From Armillaria gallica (lineage: Eukaryota; Basidiomycota; Agaricomycetes; Agaricales; Physalacriaceae): a DNA stretch of 64,000 bases. Of this stretch, positions 31,944-43,440 are shown one piece after another. How positions within the stretch are numbered: the first letter of the stretch is position 1; each line of letters starts with the position of its first letter. The stretch is taken from positions 2,790,001-2,854,000 of the forward strand of contig JBANDB010000004.1 in NCBI GenBank assembly GCA_037576215.1, given 5' to 3'. The notes under the pieces are model-generated. The model saw only the letters and a program-made list of their open reading frames with translations, was not told the DNA's origin and ran no database searches. A program made the position numbers and the translations under genes.

Positions 31944-34305
31944 ATGTGGATTATGCCATTGCGAGGGAAATATATGGTGTGGGCTATAACGGGTACGCTG
32001 ACACGGTTTATTCAACAAAGTAACTTGCTCATTGGGTACTCCAGCTTGCTGCTGTCAAGGCTTCCTCCTCCTCGGATACGATCAAGGCGTTATGAGCGGA
32101 ATCGTGGGTAGAAAAGTCAGCCCGTTCGAGTACCTAACAAGGTTGTCCTCTCTATAGATCGGCGCTGACAACCAATTCGGAAAGGATTTCAATCGTCCTG
32201 ACGCAACAGCCCAAGGAACCATTGTGAGTTGTGATCTATACCATGTCTAGCAAATCCTAAGTATGGTGTGTGTAGGTGGCAATCTACGTGCGTAACTTGT
32301 GGTGCACCAAGCATCCCTCAACTCTGAGCATGCTCTGTAGGACATCGGCTGCGCGGTCGGGAGCCTTGTGGTCTTCTTCTGGGGCGAATCCGTTGGACGA
32401 AAGCGAATGATCATGTCAGGTGCTACCATCATGCTTATTGGTACCGTGAGTCGGCCAATCTTTTTTCCTCGCACCATCTTCTGAGGTACTTCTTCAGGCC
32501 ATTCTGACGAGCTCGACGACAAGAACTCAACTGTTTGTGGGGCGTATTGTGACTGGCTTCGTACGTTGATGTTGTCTGAGGACTTGCGTTACTGATATTA
32601 TGGTATAGGGTAACGGGTTTAATTCCTCTTCTATTCCGGTGTATCAGTCAGAAACCTGCGCTGGACATATGCGAGGAGCTTTGGTATGCTTAAACTCTAC
32701 GATTACGATCGTAGGACTGGTCATCGTATGTTTCTGGTTCTTATCTGCTCGTCATTGGACTGACCATCATGTAGGCGTATTGGCTGGACTACGGCATGAG
32801 CTTCGTTGCAGGTGAGGTTCGCTCTCATCTTCAAGTCCGTTGTTTTTTCTTACCTACTCGCATCTCAAGGACCAAGTCAATGGCGTCTACCTATCGGCTT
32901 TCAAGCCGTCTTTGCGCTATGTCTTCTGCTCCAAGCTATGGTGCTTCCCGACTCGCCTAGGTGGCTCATTGCTCATGGATACAAAGAAGACGGTGCACGA
33001 GTCATTGCCATGCTCGAAGACTGCGATAGTCCGGATCATCCAGATGTTGTAAGAGCACAGAGGGAAATAGAGCTCTCTTTGGAGCAGGAGAGTGCTGGAG
33101 GCACGTCGAGTTTTGTGTTACCACATTCGTTCCTTTGACACACCTTCTAGGACCGTTTAGATATAAAGAGTTACTAGAGAACGGTCCCATCGGCAACTTC
33201 CGGAGGATATGCCTCTGTATAGGCATAAACGTTATGCAACAGTTTACCGGGTACGTCCTTGAGGTCTGTTACTATTGAAAATGTAATTCTGATTTAAGAA
33301 TCCTAGTTCGAATATGATCAAGTACGTTCAAATGTGACCACAACAGCTTTCATCTCTCTCTCTAATCATTCAATCTTAGTTACCTCGCACCCGTGGTATA
33401 TCAGAACACGATGGGCCTTTCGCGAAACCTCTCTCTAATACTGGGAGGATGCACTTCGATCACCTACATGTTCGCTTCATTCATCCCTCTTTGGGTCCGC
33501 CATCTCGACTTTTCGTATGCTACCTCCACACTGACTCTCACAGAACAGACCGTCGATCGCTATGGCCGCAGGCCTTTGCTCATGATATCCGCTGCCGGCC
33601 TCTCAACATGTTTTATCATAGCTTCTGCTCTTCTGTCGACTGGAAGTAGATCTGCGGCCTATGGTGCCACAGCTATGGTGTTCTTATTTCAGATATTCCT
33701 CGGGATTGGGTTCCTCCCTATCGTGAGCTTATCCATATCGATACCTCTTTCTGGTTTCTTACATGCGCATTTGCAGCCATGGCTTTATCCAGCGGAGGTA
33801 TGTGTAGACTTGATTGCACGCCAGGGATGCTTTAAAACTGATGGGCGTAGATCAGCACCACCCGCATTCGTGCTCGAGGATCTGCGATATCAAGTTTCTT
33901 CAACTGGATGTGAGCTTCGTTTATACCATTTCTTGATTATTTTATCACTTATACAGGTGTGTCTTTGCTGTTGTCGAAATGACACCACCTGCTATCCAGA
34001 ATATCGATTGGCGTGTCTTCATCATCTTTGCAATATTCAACGCTTGCTGGGTTCCGATCGTCTATTTCGTGCGTAGATTTCCTCGTTGTAGTGAATGAGA
34101 TATTCATCGTCGTGGCACTCAGTTCTTCCCCGAAACACGTGGCCTAGAGTTGGAAGCTATAGATCATATCTTTGAGAAGGGAGGTATCACCGGAGGAGTT
34201 TGGAGTGGCCGTGGGCGCATTGTTGTGGGCAACCCGGTGGCCGAAGCAGTGAAAGCAGAAGCCGAGATTGATCTCAAAGAGGATGCGACAAAGGAAGAAG
34301 CGTAG
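31944..34305 (+). CDS. MFS sugar (hexose) transporter
   Basis: Start at 31944: MWIMPLRGKYMVWAITACCC, then QGFLLLGYDQGVMSGIVGAD, the first membrane helix and loop typical of fungal hexose permeases. Later blocks are WGESVGRKRMIMSGATIMLI, FVGRIVTGFGNGFNSSSIPV, PSQWRLPIGFQAVFALCLLL, LPDSPRWLIAHG, INVMQQFTGSNMINYLAPVV, VDRYGRRPLL, LYPAEISTTRIRARGSAISS and PETRGLELEAIDHIF. These match the sugar porter signatures (G-R-K/R, PESPR-like, PETKG-like), with about twelve helices. The coding sequence is spread over many exons with short introns, and the exon joins I checked keep frame. It likely carries hexose or a related sugar across the plasma membrane by proton symport; the substrate is not readable from sequence. 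The C-terminus ends at TAG 34305. Confidence 0.9.
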
Positions 34306-34754
34306 TAGGAATTGTGGTGGTGTTTTGTGTCAGTGGTACTCATGAGACTCTGAGCCTCAGTAGATGACCTTCTTTTTCGTCATTATGACAATAGTTTCTG
34401 AGTTCTCTGCATCAAACTTTCCACACCAGTCCTCGGGAGGGTATTAGAGGCCGGTGCTCCTGCCTGCAAACTGGAAAAACAGGTTTCGTCGCTGGTGAGA
34501 ATGCGGACGAACGTGAGGGTTTTCAAACGTTCCATATCATCATAAAATCCGTTTTGATAATAGCGCATGGACGTACCGCTGCCATTGTGAAGCTGTCGCC
34601 GCCCACAGGCGCGTATCAAGATTCAAGCATTGCACCACTATTTGGAATAAAAATTCTTCTTGTGATCCTTTACGCTCTCTATCGATACGTTGTTTATTCA
34701 AACAGGTCATATCATTCTTGTAGAACTACTGCCGCGGTTTCTTTTGGCGCCGCA
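34306..34754. other. Convergent 3' region between transporter and CHAT gene
   Basis: Holds the two 3' ends. A minus-strand open frame (34383-34619) has no family features. Confidence 0.4.
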
Positions 34755-36701
34755 TCAAATGCCAATGTGGATGAACGTACTCCAACGTTCAATGGGGACA
34801 CCTCTATCGCGCATGGCTTTGACGGCGGTGTGTAGAGCCATTGCTGACTTCTGGAAGTCAGCGTGTGCAATGCCATGTTGCAGTAAATAACCGTAGAATT
34901 CTCGAGTAAGAACTGGCCCGTCTGCGTCTGCCATCGTCCAAAGAGTTGCAATGACACATCGATAGCCAATAGCTTGGATGACAGCGGCAAGGCTTATCAT
35001 CTCGTCTGGAGCTAGTTCAGACTCGCCCGTGCCACTATGACAGGCAGCCAGAAATGCCAGTTCACCGTGTGAGACGGTAGCACCTGCCAGAATCTTCTCC
35101 ACTGATAGACTTCCGCTGTGCAAGGTGAAGTAGGATTGTAACGGGTTTTCTACGTTAAGAAATCCGTGGCATGCGAAATGTAACCAGGGTGTGGTGGATG
35201 CGCCGGCGAGTAACACATCAGCGTTGGATTCATGGCCGTCTAGCAGAGTTGCTGCGTCAGCAAACATATTCCGAAGATGTTCAAACTCCAATTTGACCTG
35301 CATCACGAAGCATGTAAAAAAATATCTCCGCGGGATACAGTGGTCGAACTGCTGCTTACCTTGGGCAAGGTATTGGACTGACCGAAAGCAAGTAGCTCCA
35401 CACCTTTCGAAGATAGGTCGTGACTCCTCGCGCGAGCATTGATCGAGGCAGACAAAGTTGGCGTATAGGAAGAGACGAAGATGTCTATCAAATTTCTCTC
35501 TCCTTCTTTATACGGCCCTGCGGAATGGATAGGTAACGACAAAAGTGCGCCCGTTGGACACCACCAAACGCGAGATCGTTCCGCGATACCTGACGCAAGT
35601 AAATGCTTAACGACAGGCTCGCAGATGTCCTTCCAAAGGACACGAAGAATCCTGATTAGTGCACTGGAGGTGCCGTCCCTGCCTCCAGTCCATGGCCTGC
35701 TCCCCCGTGCATTCTGCTTTACACCCTCCAGTGTCTCAACTATTCTGGAAAGTGTCTGTGGAAGATGCGGTGAAAGAGGAACCAAGCTAGGTGCCCCCTC
35801 ACTGCGTAAGATGATCGCGTCGGAGCGATGACTGTCGACGTTGATGAAGATGATAGGTCCGCCATTCGCAGCCGTCTGGAGAGTGTTAAACGGCTTGATG
35901 CGGAGAAAGTCCTGAAATCCATCAAGCTGTCTGATCTTCTTCAGTGTATCAGCCCATTGTTCCCATTTGAGACGACGATACTCGATCCGAATAGTCTCCT
36001 CAACGACATCATATAAGTTGCTGGTGGAAATGGAAAGAAGCATCAGTTGTACACAGACCTCCCGGAAAGCATCCGTCAATTCTTCGGATATCGCAGGAAG
36101 CTCTCCCAAAGGATATGTGTAATCTCGTATTTTGGCCCATATTTGACCGCGGCCCTGCTCGAGTATCTCGATCGCGGTATCCAGCGCTCCGTGCTGTATA
36201 GCCCATGAGGCTGCATGGGACGGAAGTTGACGAACATCTGGCCGTGAAAGGAAACGATGCTGGGACTCGTTCGTGAAACGCACATTAAGCACGCGTTCAA
36301 TGAGCATCATGGCAAGCCTGTATGCCCGTAGGACGAGAGAGCTATAGTGTATGCGAGCCAAGTTGGCCAACGCGAGTGCTATCTCAAATCTCCTCAGCAC
36401 TCGCGTTGGGATAGGCGGATAGCTTGTCGGCAATGGGAACGCTGGGGTCAGAAAGTGCGACACAGTGGTGAAACCAGAGTAAGTATGGATGATCGATGCC
36501 TATCGCAAGCCCTTCAGCCACCTCAGCGAGACAAACTGATTCCTCGAGATCCTCTGTTCGACCATCCTGCTCAAAACGAGTTTTGAGAGCGACGGAGAGA
36601 TTATGAAGATGTGGGATGCGTTCGGGGTGGTCTCCCGGACAATTCTTCAAAAATTCTCGGCCTTGAAAGACTGTGTCAGCGATGGGATCCCTTTGCGACA
36701 T
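34755..36701 (-). CDS. TPR-CHAT protein (caspase-like peptidase domain), frame broken
   Basis: The N-terminal part has TPR-like helices (HLHNLSVALKTRFEQDGRTE, DLEESVCLAEVAEGLA; later HAASWAIQHGALDTAIEILE then QGRGQIWAKIRDY). The C-terminal CHAT domain shows the catalytic His in TPWLHFACHGF and the catalytic Cys in ELAFLAACHSGTGESELAPD, followed by SLAAVIQAIGYRCVIATLWT and DGPVLTREFYGYLLQHG. An intron at about 35290-35352 joins QSNTLPK to VKLEFEHLRNMF. CHAT proteins are clan CD cysteine peptidases; in basidiomycetes TPR-CHAT genes form large families of unknown role. Two oddities: the start lies in the middle of a TPR repeat, suggesting 5' loss, and the frame breaks at about 36385, exactly at a perfect hairpin. 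The dyad is intact, but the full protein may not be made. Confidence 0.8.
36367..36409. repeat. Perfect inverted repeat at the CHAT frame break
   Basis: Arms of 14 bp (36367-36380 ccaacgcgagtgct and 36396-36409 agcactcgcgttgg) flank a 15-bp loop. The upstream frame runs into a stop inside the hairpin and the downstream TPR frame resumes on its other arm. Confidence 0.85.
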
Positions 36702-37078
36702 GGGTGCGAACCATAAGGAGACGATACATTCGATTAATGCCCTTTTCAGTGATCACCTTTTAGGCTAGATTTCGGCATTCGAATCTATCGAGTATCGTAG
36801 ATGTTGTATATTTCCTAAGACTGTACTGAGTTGACCTGCTCACATATATATGATATCCTGTCAGAAATGAGCGATATGTTGCAGGCAAAGATCTTCGTCC
36901 TCAGTCCGTGGAAAAGAATCACACCAAGAAAGGCATTTGGGAAGGAAGCGGCTAAGAAGCTTTGTGTCAATTGATTCTTGCTCATGGTATCCGATGAGAC
37001 TGGTTGGAAGGCTTACATATCAAACAGTGATGGAACAGTACTATGTCGCACGCTTTCCACGGAACATCACAGAAGTAA
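36702..37078. other. Intergenic region between CHAT and DXO genes
   Basis: AT-rich, no gene seen. Probably upstream sequence of the CHAT gene and 3' end of the DXO gene, both on the minus strand. Confidence 0.45.
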
Positions 37079-38240
37079 TCATTTCTGTAAAGCCTTCACA
37101 AACCAACTAGGAAGAATACCAATCCTTGCATCGTGTCTATTTAACGATCGAACCTCCTCAGGATTCAAAGCACGAATGGTAGGTCTTGTAGTCGTTTTTT
37201 GGTTAAGAACCCTCCATATCGGATTGCCTTCCTTTTCCATAATGTGCGTCATGCAGTGTCGCCGCAAGGAGGCAAGGAATATGGCAACATTGTCGTACCG
37301 TTGTTGCAGAGCTGTTTCATCGAACATGGTAGCAACATTGATCACATCAACCGTCGTCAAGACGCCCTCTTTATGCCAACCTAGGATAATGGTTGGGACA
37401 CCGATAAGAGACGATTGGAAGTACCATCGAAGTTTCGCAGGTAACCATCTACGATGCATCGTTATCACTGTTTGGCACCCGAGGTTGTGATATTGATCGA
37501 CTTACTTCGAATCCTGATATTTCGTTTTCAGCTCTAAGCAGTCTTTTGCCTGCCCTGTGACGTTCGCTAAGGAAGTAAAGATCACAAACGATATCCTCAC
37601 ACGCAAGTAATCCTAGCTCACAATCTTTTTGGCAGTCGACCTCGCCAGCAAGGACTACCCTTAGATTTCCGAGATTGAACGTGACACCTGCATACCACCG
37701 CGCATGCAAGTTATGAATACCGTTAGGAGATTCACCAGTGCACAACGCTTCAAAGTTGGATCTGGAGATATTTTGAATAAGATAAGGCACTTGATCTATG
37801 GGCGGAGATAGCAGACCCAATGCATTCGCCGTCGCGGACAAAGGTGTGGGTGCTGGATAGTAATAAGGTTGGAGCTACTCTATTCATTCAATTTGTTTAC
37901 TGGTCAGGTTCTGGATCGTACTCTTCAATGTACATCACTCCGTTGAAGAAAAAGACATTCAGCTGTTGAGCGGTTCCATATAATAGCCTGGTATGAATCA
38001 GTCTATGACTATAATATAGGTAGCGTTCGCTCACTTGGTCATAATACTACGGTGTGTTACGATTTGAGATGCTATGATCTCATCTACAGAGCCGGAGTCA
38101 AGACACATTTTCAATGTGCGATCAAGACGATTCGGATGATCGTGAAAAGGATCTGATCCCACGCGCCTCCGATATTGGCTCAGTCCAGCTTTGAGATTAA
38201 TTCCGATTGGCGGTGGTATAAATGTACCCAAAGACTCCAT
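37079..38240 (-). CDS. DXO/RAI1-family decapping nuclease
   Basis: N-terminal exon MESLGTFIPPPIGINLKAGL then NRLDRTLKMCLDSG and SQIVTHRSIMTK, matching the DXO/Rai1 start. Next come LLYGTAQQLNVFFFNGVMYI and EEYDPEPD, then SNFEALCTGESPNG, LRVVLAGEVDCQKD (motif G-E-x-D-C), a short intron, DCLELKTKYQDS (motif E-L-K), a second intron, and WLPAKLRWYFQSSLIGVPTI with ILGWHKEGVLTTVDV. The metal-binding Glu/Asp and the E-L-K Lys are present. Family members remove defective or non-canonical 5' caps and act with the 5'-3' exonuclease Rat1. Introns near 37570 (GTGAGG donor) and 37463 fit phase well. The join near 37850 does not fit phase with the obvious splice sites, so an exon boundary there is unresolved. 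Confidence 0.82.
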
Positions 38241-40461
38241 GCTGTTTGCGTGGCCTCACGATCCTCGGAGAGCGACATACAAGCGAACTGGGTGGGGGAT
38301 GTTCTGATAGCCGGCAGCGACACATTCGAGCAGTCAGAGAGATTGAGATCCATGTCGACAGACCTGTGTCTGATAGGAAGATAGGAAAGAGTGGGCGGCT
38401 ATTCGAGATCTCAAGAGTTTAGGTTTACGCAGTTTGCCGGGAATTGCGCGGTGTTCTCTATTTGTGGCGGTTCAGTGGTTGTGTAACTTTCATTTTGTGC
38501 TCAGCCAGTACAGAAGATCAGAAATATAGACTGTATGCCTGAGGTATACTGCCCTCCAGAGCATTTCGACTATAGAGTGCAGGCAGGTGGTGGAGAATCG
38601 ACAAGAGAGTGATACGGAAAGCGGCCCGAAAGTCCGGATTCGGCCTGAAATTTTCTCACTTTCACCACGATCAGTTATCCTTGTCTGGATACCAAAAACT
38701 TTTGTCGTGACTCGATTCACTGCCGGTATCAAAAAAATCTACTGTATATGGTACTTTCGCCGCCACGTTTAGTGGAAATGCCTCGCTACTAGCAGATCGT
38801 TCTACGATCTAGCATTTTAGAACACTGATTATTTCCCCTTCGTGTCTTTCCCAGCTCTTCTAGTCGACTCATGGCGAACTGTCTGAAGCTATTCACCCGT
38901 CTCACCGTTGCTCGGTTCACAAAGACAGCATTAATGCTTCTGTGCCTCTTGAGAACCAGCACTTACTCTTTGGGTCCTGGGCGCCTTATTTCGACGTGAC
39001 ACACACTTACATCTTGTCGCTATGGTTCTCGTTCCATGGCCCGGCCAACCAGCTCATACAGAACCGTTGTCAGCTTGATGGGAAATTGCTTTGGGAATGC
39101 TTTGATGATCGAGAGTTGCTTCGAGGCTTAACGATGCCATTGAAGGTGAGTTTAACGATTTTCAACGGAACCCAAACTAAAAATTTGATCCCAGAACACG
39201 AAAGCATGTATTGTAACAACGCTTCTGTCCGTGGAGCTTTCTAGGAAGTGTGTTCCCCCGTAAGGACTCGTCCCCCTACAAAGAGCTCGGGTTTCATAAC
39301 CAATTTAGACCTGTAGAGCACTGTTCCGGTATGTCAAAATGCAGTGCGTACTCATAGCTCGAAGAACATCAAGGTTCTATCTTTCCGGTTGCTCGGCGAT
39401 TTATATGCCAGGAAATCCGTACTAGGCGCTATCTGTCACCATTTGAGAGTCATCTCTTCTGGTGGTAGTACTTTATGTCTTTTATCTCTGCGACCTCCTT
39501 CGTTGACCCGACAACATCGAGCTCTACAAGGGATCCTGTTGTACCTTTTTCAGCGCGCGGATCTTACCAGTCTTATGACAGTGCAGTGACAGACACGGGT
39601 CGCCACCAACTTCGACTTCTTTACATTTCTCTACCCTCCCGTTTGAAGGCTTTTGCCCACCTACGCTTTTGTTTGTTACAGGATCGAGGGCGTCCAGAAC
39701 CGCACGCGTCAGAGGCCAAAGAAATGCTTTTGGTATACCGTATGAAGCAAGGCGCATTCGTGGAGGACCATCGAAGCCCCCAGCAACTTTCATTATGCTT
39801 TGGGCAGTCAAGGGTATTTTTAAAGGCGCAGTTAGCATACCATTCTGAGAGGGTGAGGTAAAATGAAGGGAATTCGACGAACGTCGCGTGGCCCATCTTA
39901 TGAATTGCCAGAAGTGTAGTAGCATGAACTTGCCTCACGCCGTCGAAGGAGTGCGTGTGCTCCTCTGCTTCTCAGTAATCGGCCCGAAGCTTTAGCTTGC
40001 CATGATGGTACGACCTGACGTTGATATTCAAGCCAAGCACCTACTTGCAGCGCTTGATTCAGCATCGCAGCGGATCTTTTCCCTGTCAAGGGGGAGGACT
40101 AGGAAGTGGGTGAGTTTGTAACAAGACAGCAATTACAAAAAAAACTGAAACTTTACTTATCAGTCTGCTGCTGCCGCCCTAAACTGCCAGCTAGCAAGAA
40201 GCAGTCATTCTTCTTCTCAATTCTTTTGCGTAGTTTCGGCTGATAATGCACCCGTATGGATATGACGTAGATGCAGAGAATGTGATTGCAGATCGCACGG
40301 AATCGTCACTTCGGGTATACCTCCTCTCTGCCGGCCCGAGCGAGCTGTATTAATCATCCAATGTGCTTACCAGCTGGTGTCTCGTCGGCTGTAGCAAGCA
40401 TTTATAAGGACCAGAGGCTTTAAAGATTCGCCAACGAGCCCTCTCCAAACTCTACATCCAT
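38241..40461. other. Long region without an assignable gene
   Basis: Several unclassified frames occur. A plus-strand frame at about 38940-39140 (LENQHLLFGSWAPYFDVTHT, ending in a GTGAGT donor) and a minus-strand frame at 39524-39925 are the most protein-like, but neither has a clear start, splice set or family motif. The last ~200 bp form the upstream region of the oxidoreductase gene. Confidence 0.4.
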
Positions 40462-41986
40462 GTCACCAATCATCAACGGCACTCTTCTCTTCAATGAGAT
40501 TCCCAAAGGTGCGGCTTCACGCTCAAATTTCCCCGGAATATAACGCATGACTATTTTAGGTTACCCTGAACCGGGGAAAACGACAGTTTACGACACGACG
40601 CAGACAATCGACCTGGAAAATGTTCCATTGAATGGGGGAATTTTGATTAAGACTCTCGTGCTATCAGTTGATCCGTATCTGCGGGGTAAGATGCGTGATC
40701 CTAGTATAGAGTCGTATTCCGTGAGTTTTCCGCTGGTACGATGATATACCAAACATATTCACTGAAACCAACAAGCCGCCATTCCACATTGACCAGCCGT
40801 GAGTACATATGTATTCGAGCCTTCTTTGCATGACTGAAACCATTCCATCGAACATATGCAGACTGACCAACTATGGAGTGGGATTGGTATTGCGCTCTGA
40901 GAATCCGAATATCAAAGTCGGAGAACATATTGCTGGAGTTATCAGTAAGCTACCTTGATATCTCTTCATCTCATGTTCTGATTCCGGAGAATAGGCTTTC
41001 AGCGATACAGTGTCATCACTGACTTGAAACTTTCCAGAGTCATGGTCATAACCAAGACGGAAGATTCTATCCCCTGGTCAGCTTATGTCGGGGTGCTTGG
41101 TATGCCAGGTGAGAATCACAGTATTATGTATTTCGAACTGCACGGATGCCCATTCCTTTCAACTCCAGCTAGGACAGCCTTTTACGCATGGAAAGAGTAT
41201 TCCAAAGCAAAGAAGGTAAGAATAGGAGCCCTTCAGCTTTGTATGTTTGCTGATGCCGAACAATCAGGGCGAAGTCGCATTCGTTAGTTCCGGAGCAGGT
41301 ATGTTATCATATTGTTGTTGCCTCCCTCATTTTGAAGCGTTCCTGTTTAGGTGCTGTCGGAAGCATGGTCATTCAACTCGCAAAGCTCGACGGGCTCAAA
41401 GTCATTGCTTCTGCCGGTTCGGACGAGAAAGTCGAATTTATGAAACAACTCGGTGCAGATGTCGCTTTCAACTACAAGAAGGATGATACTGTGTCCGTTC
41501 TAAAGAAGGAAGGCCCGATTGACATGTGAGTCAAACCATTTTTCTTGTACTTATTTCATCGTCTTCTGGCAGATATTGGGATAATGTTGGTGGCGCGACC
41601 CTTGATGCCGCCTTTGGCTCTGCGAATAGGCACGCTCGATTCCTGGAATGCGGTATGATAACCACGTACAATTTCAAAGACGGGTTTCCGTTCAAGGTTC
41701 GTCGCTTCCACGTTCTCATTCTTCTCTTTTTGACAATTCCGTGTAGAACATTTTCGAGATTGTGTCTAAGCGTATCACTATTAACGGCTTCATCGAATTC
41801 GACTTGACGGACAAGTGGAAAGACGAGTTTTACCGTGTGGTGCCAAAGAAAATTGCGTCAGGGGAGTTTAAGTACGCTGAAGATATCACCAACGGGCTTG
41901 AACATGCTGGGGAGGCCATCAGACGCATCCAGACAGGACAGAATATTGCTAAAAGTGTCGTCCTAGTCGCTGAGGATAAGCCATAA
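40462..41986 (+). CDS. NAD(P)H-dependent oxidoreductase, MDR superfamily (prostaglandin/leukotriene reductase-like)
   Basis: The start MSPIINGTLLFNEIPK is followed by an intron, then GYPEPGKTTVYDTTQTIDLE, SVDPYLRGKMRDPSIESYS, LTNYGVGLVLRSENPNIKVG and EHIAGVI. The Rossmann part reads VSSGAGAVGSMVIQLAKLDG then LKVIASAGSDEKVEFMKQLG, ADVAFNYKKDD and YWDNVGGATLDAAF. The C-terminal block is RITINGFIEFDLTDKWKDEF and GLEHAGEAIRRIQTGQN. No zinc ligands are seen, as expected for this zinc-independent MDR branch, which reduces alpha,beta-unsaturated carbonyls with NADPH. Six or more short introns are present. Stop at 41986. Confidence 0.9.
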
Positions 41987-42054
41987 ATAAACACAGTTTT
42001 ACAAAGAATTTGTAGTTGTACGAAAAGCGTCCCTTACAATAGGAAATTGATTCA

Positions 42055-43050
42055 CTAGGACTGATCAATGTGAAATTTAATCCACGTATTGCCTGGGTTT
42101 GCCAATTCCTCCGTCGCCCACTTCAAAATGCCGTCCCTGTGTGGCCGACAGCAATCTCGTAGAGGATCAATTGCTTGGATATTGTTTTCGTATGTTCGCC
42201 GAATGAGCTTCAAGTCGACATTGCAAGCAGCAAGCGCGAAGTCAGTGAAGACAGGTGTTCCCGAGGGACTGGGGGTGAGAATGATGCATGACGGACACAC
42301 ATCACGATGGGCAACACCCAGTCTGTTGATAGAATAGGCGGCAGTCAACACCTTCTTGAACTAGACACTGATGAGCATATGACTGGCAACTGTTGATGAT
42401 AAAACTTGCCATGATTTTGGTATCTGCCACGTAGTTGACATCAGCGTTTCCTAAATCTTCAGGCTTCGTATGCTCGGGCCGCCCTGAGAGCCATTGCTCG
42501 AGTGTTTCGCCTTTGACATACTCCATAATTAGTACATCGGCGTCTTCTCCATTCGGCATTGTAAGCTATACACAAAAATCAGAAAATCAGCAAGTATTTC
42601 CGGAAACACAAAAAGGAAGCAGCAACCGTATACATTCCGTAGTAATATGGTACCGTCGTTCCCTGTAATGGCTGGAGCTCCCCATATGCGTTGTCCTCGG
42701 TGGAAGACATTATCCCTGGTCTGACGTACTCGAATAATCGATAATTTTCACGGTCATCGATATCAGGAAGAGGCATCAGGGAGGGTTGAAAGATCTTCAA
42801 GATAACTTGGCCCAGACATCGGGATTGGGGTTTGAAAACGTCTGCGATCCAGATTTGGGAGTACTGTATTTCATGTCGATACGGCTTGACTGGACAAGAC
42901 AAGGATAGTATGTAGGAACCACCCTTGTTTGCGAATGTAGGGAGGGGGCGGGAAGAATGACTGGATGAGGATGGATAGGGGTCAAGTGTAACTATGAATG
43001 ACCAGCCCGTGGTCAGGGAATTCCCGTACGCCCGTTCGCGATAATTTAGG
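42055..43050 (-). CDS. Protein kinase-like protein with degenerate catalytic motifs
   Basis: The frame reads GGSYILSLSCPVKPYRHEIQ, then VILKIFQPSLMPLPDI (beta-3 lysine), SSTEDNAYGELQPLQGTTVP (helix C), DADVLIMEYVKGETLEQWL (hinge), and after a GC-AG intron (GCAAGT donor, near 42362-42410) VLTAAYSINRLGVAHRDVCP with SCIIL. The catalytic loop HRDVCPSC has Cys where the metal-binding Asn belongs, and the DFG motif is DFA (VFTDFALAA). It is therefore probably a pseudokinase or a weakly active kinase of the expanded fungal kinase-like families. No ATG lies in the open frame before the stop near 43050, so a 5' exon is missing from this model. Confidence 0.7.
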
Positions 43051-43440
43051 AGGTCTTAGTAAAATTTCTGCGGAGTTTTTGACCGCCAGAAACTAATCAT
43101 GAAACTAGGAGGGATTGCGTCGGGACAGGGCGCATAGTAGCCATATATGGTATACTGCTAGTTTCAGGATTAGTTTCCGAGCATCATAAACTCTCCAGAA
43201 ATTTCACTATTTTCGGAGTGAGAAGGATATCCGTTCAATGCTCGCTGATTTCTCCGTTCCCGTTCCTCCCTCTGACGATTCCTTCGAGATCTCTCTTACT
43301 TTTCATTGCATGGGACTTGACAGATAAATAGCAACACATCCAGACAGGACAGAATATCGTAAGAGTTACAACAAATTTGTAGTACACACACAATCACATT
43401 TACCCATAACAGTAGCAATCATCACACCCCACATCGTCCC
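43051..43440. other. Region between kinase-like gene and sirtuin 3' end
   Basis: May hold the first exon of the kinase-like gene and the sirtuin 3' end. Nothing firm seen. Confidence 0.4.

Noticed and set aside
34383..34619. Minus-strand 78-residue frame downstream of the CHAT gene.
   Set aside because: It has no motif, lies in a convergent 3' region and shows no splice connection to the CHAT gene.
38942..39244. Plus-strand frame with LENQHLLFGSWAPYFDVTHT as a gene.
   Set aside because: It looks protein-like and ends near a donor, but no start, partner exon or family could be found, so it is only mentioned within the intergenic entry.
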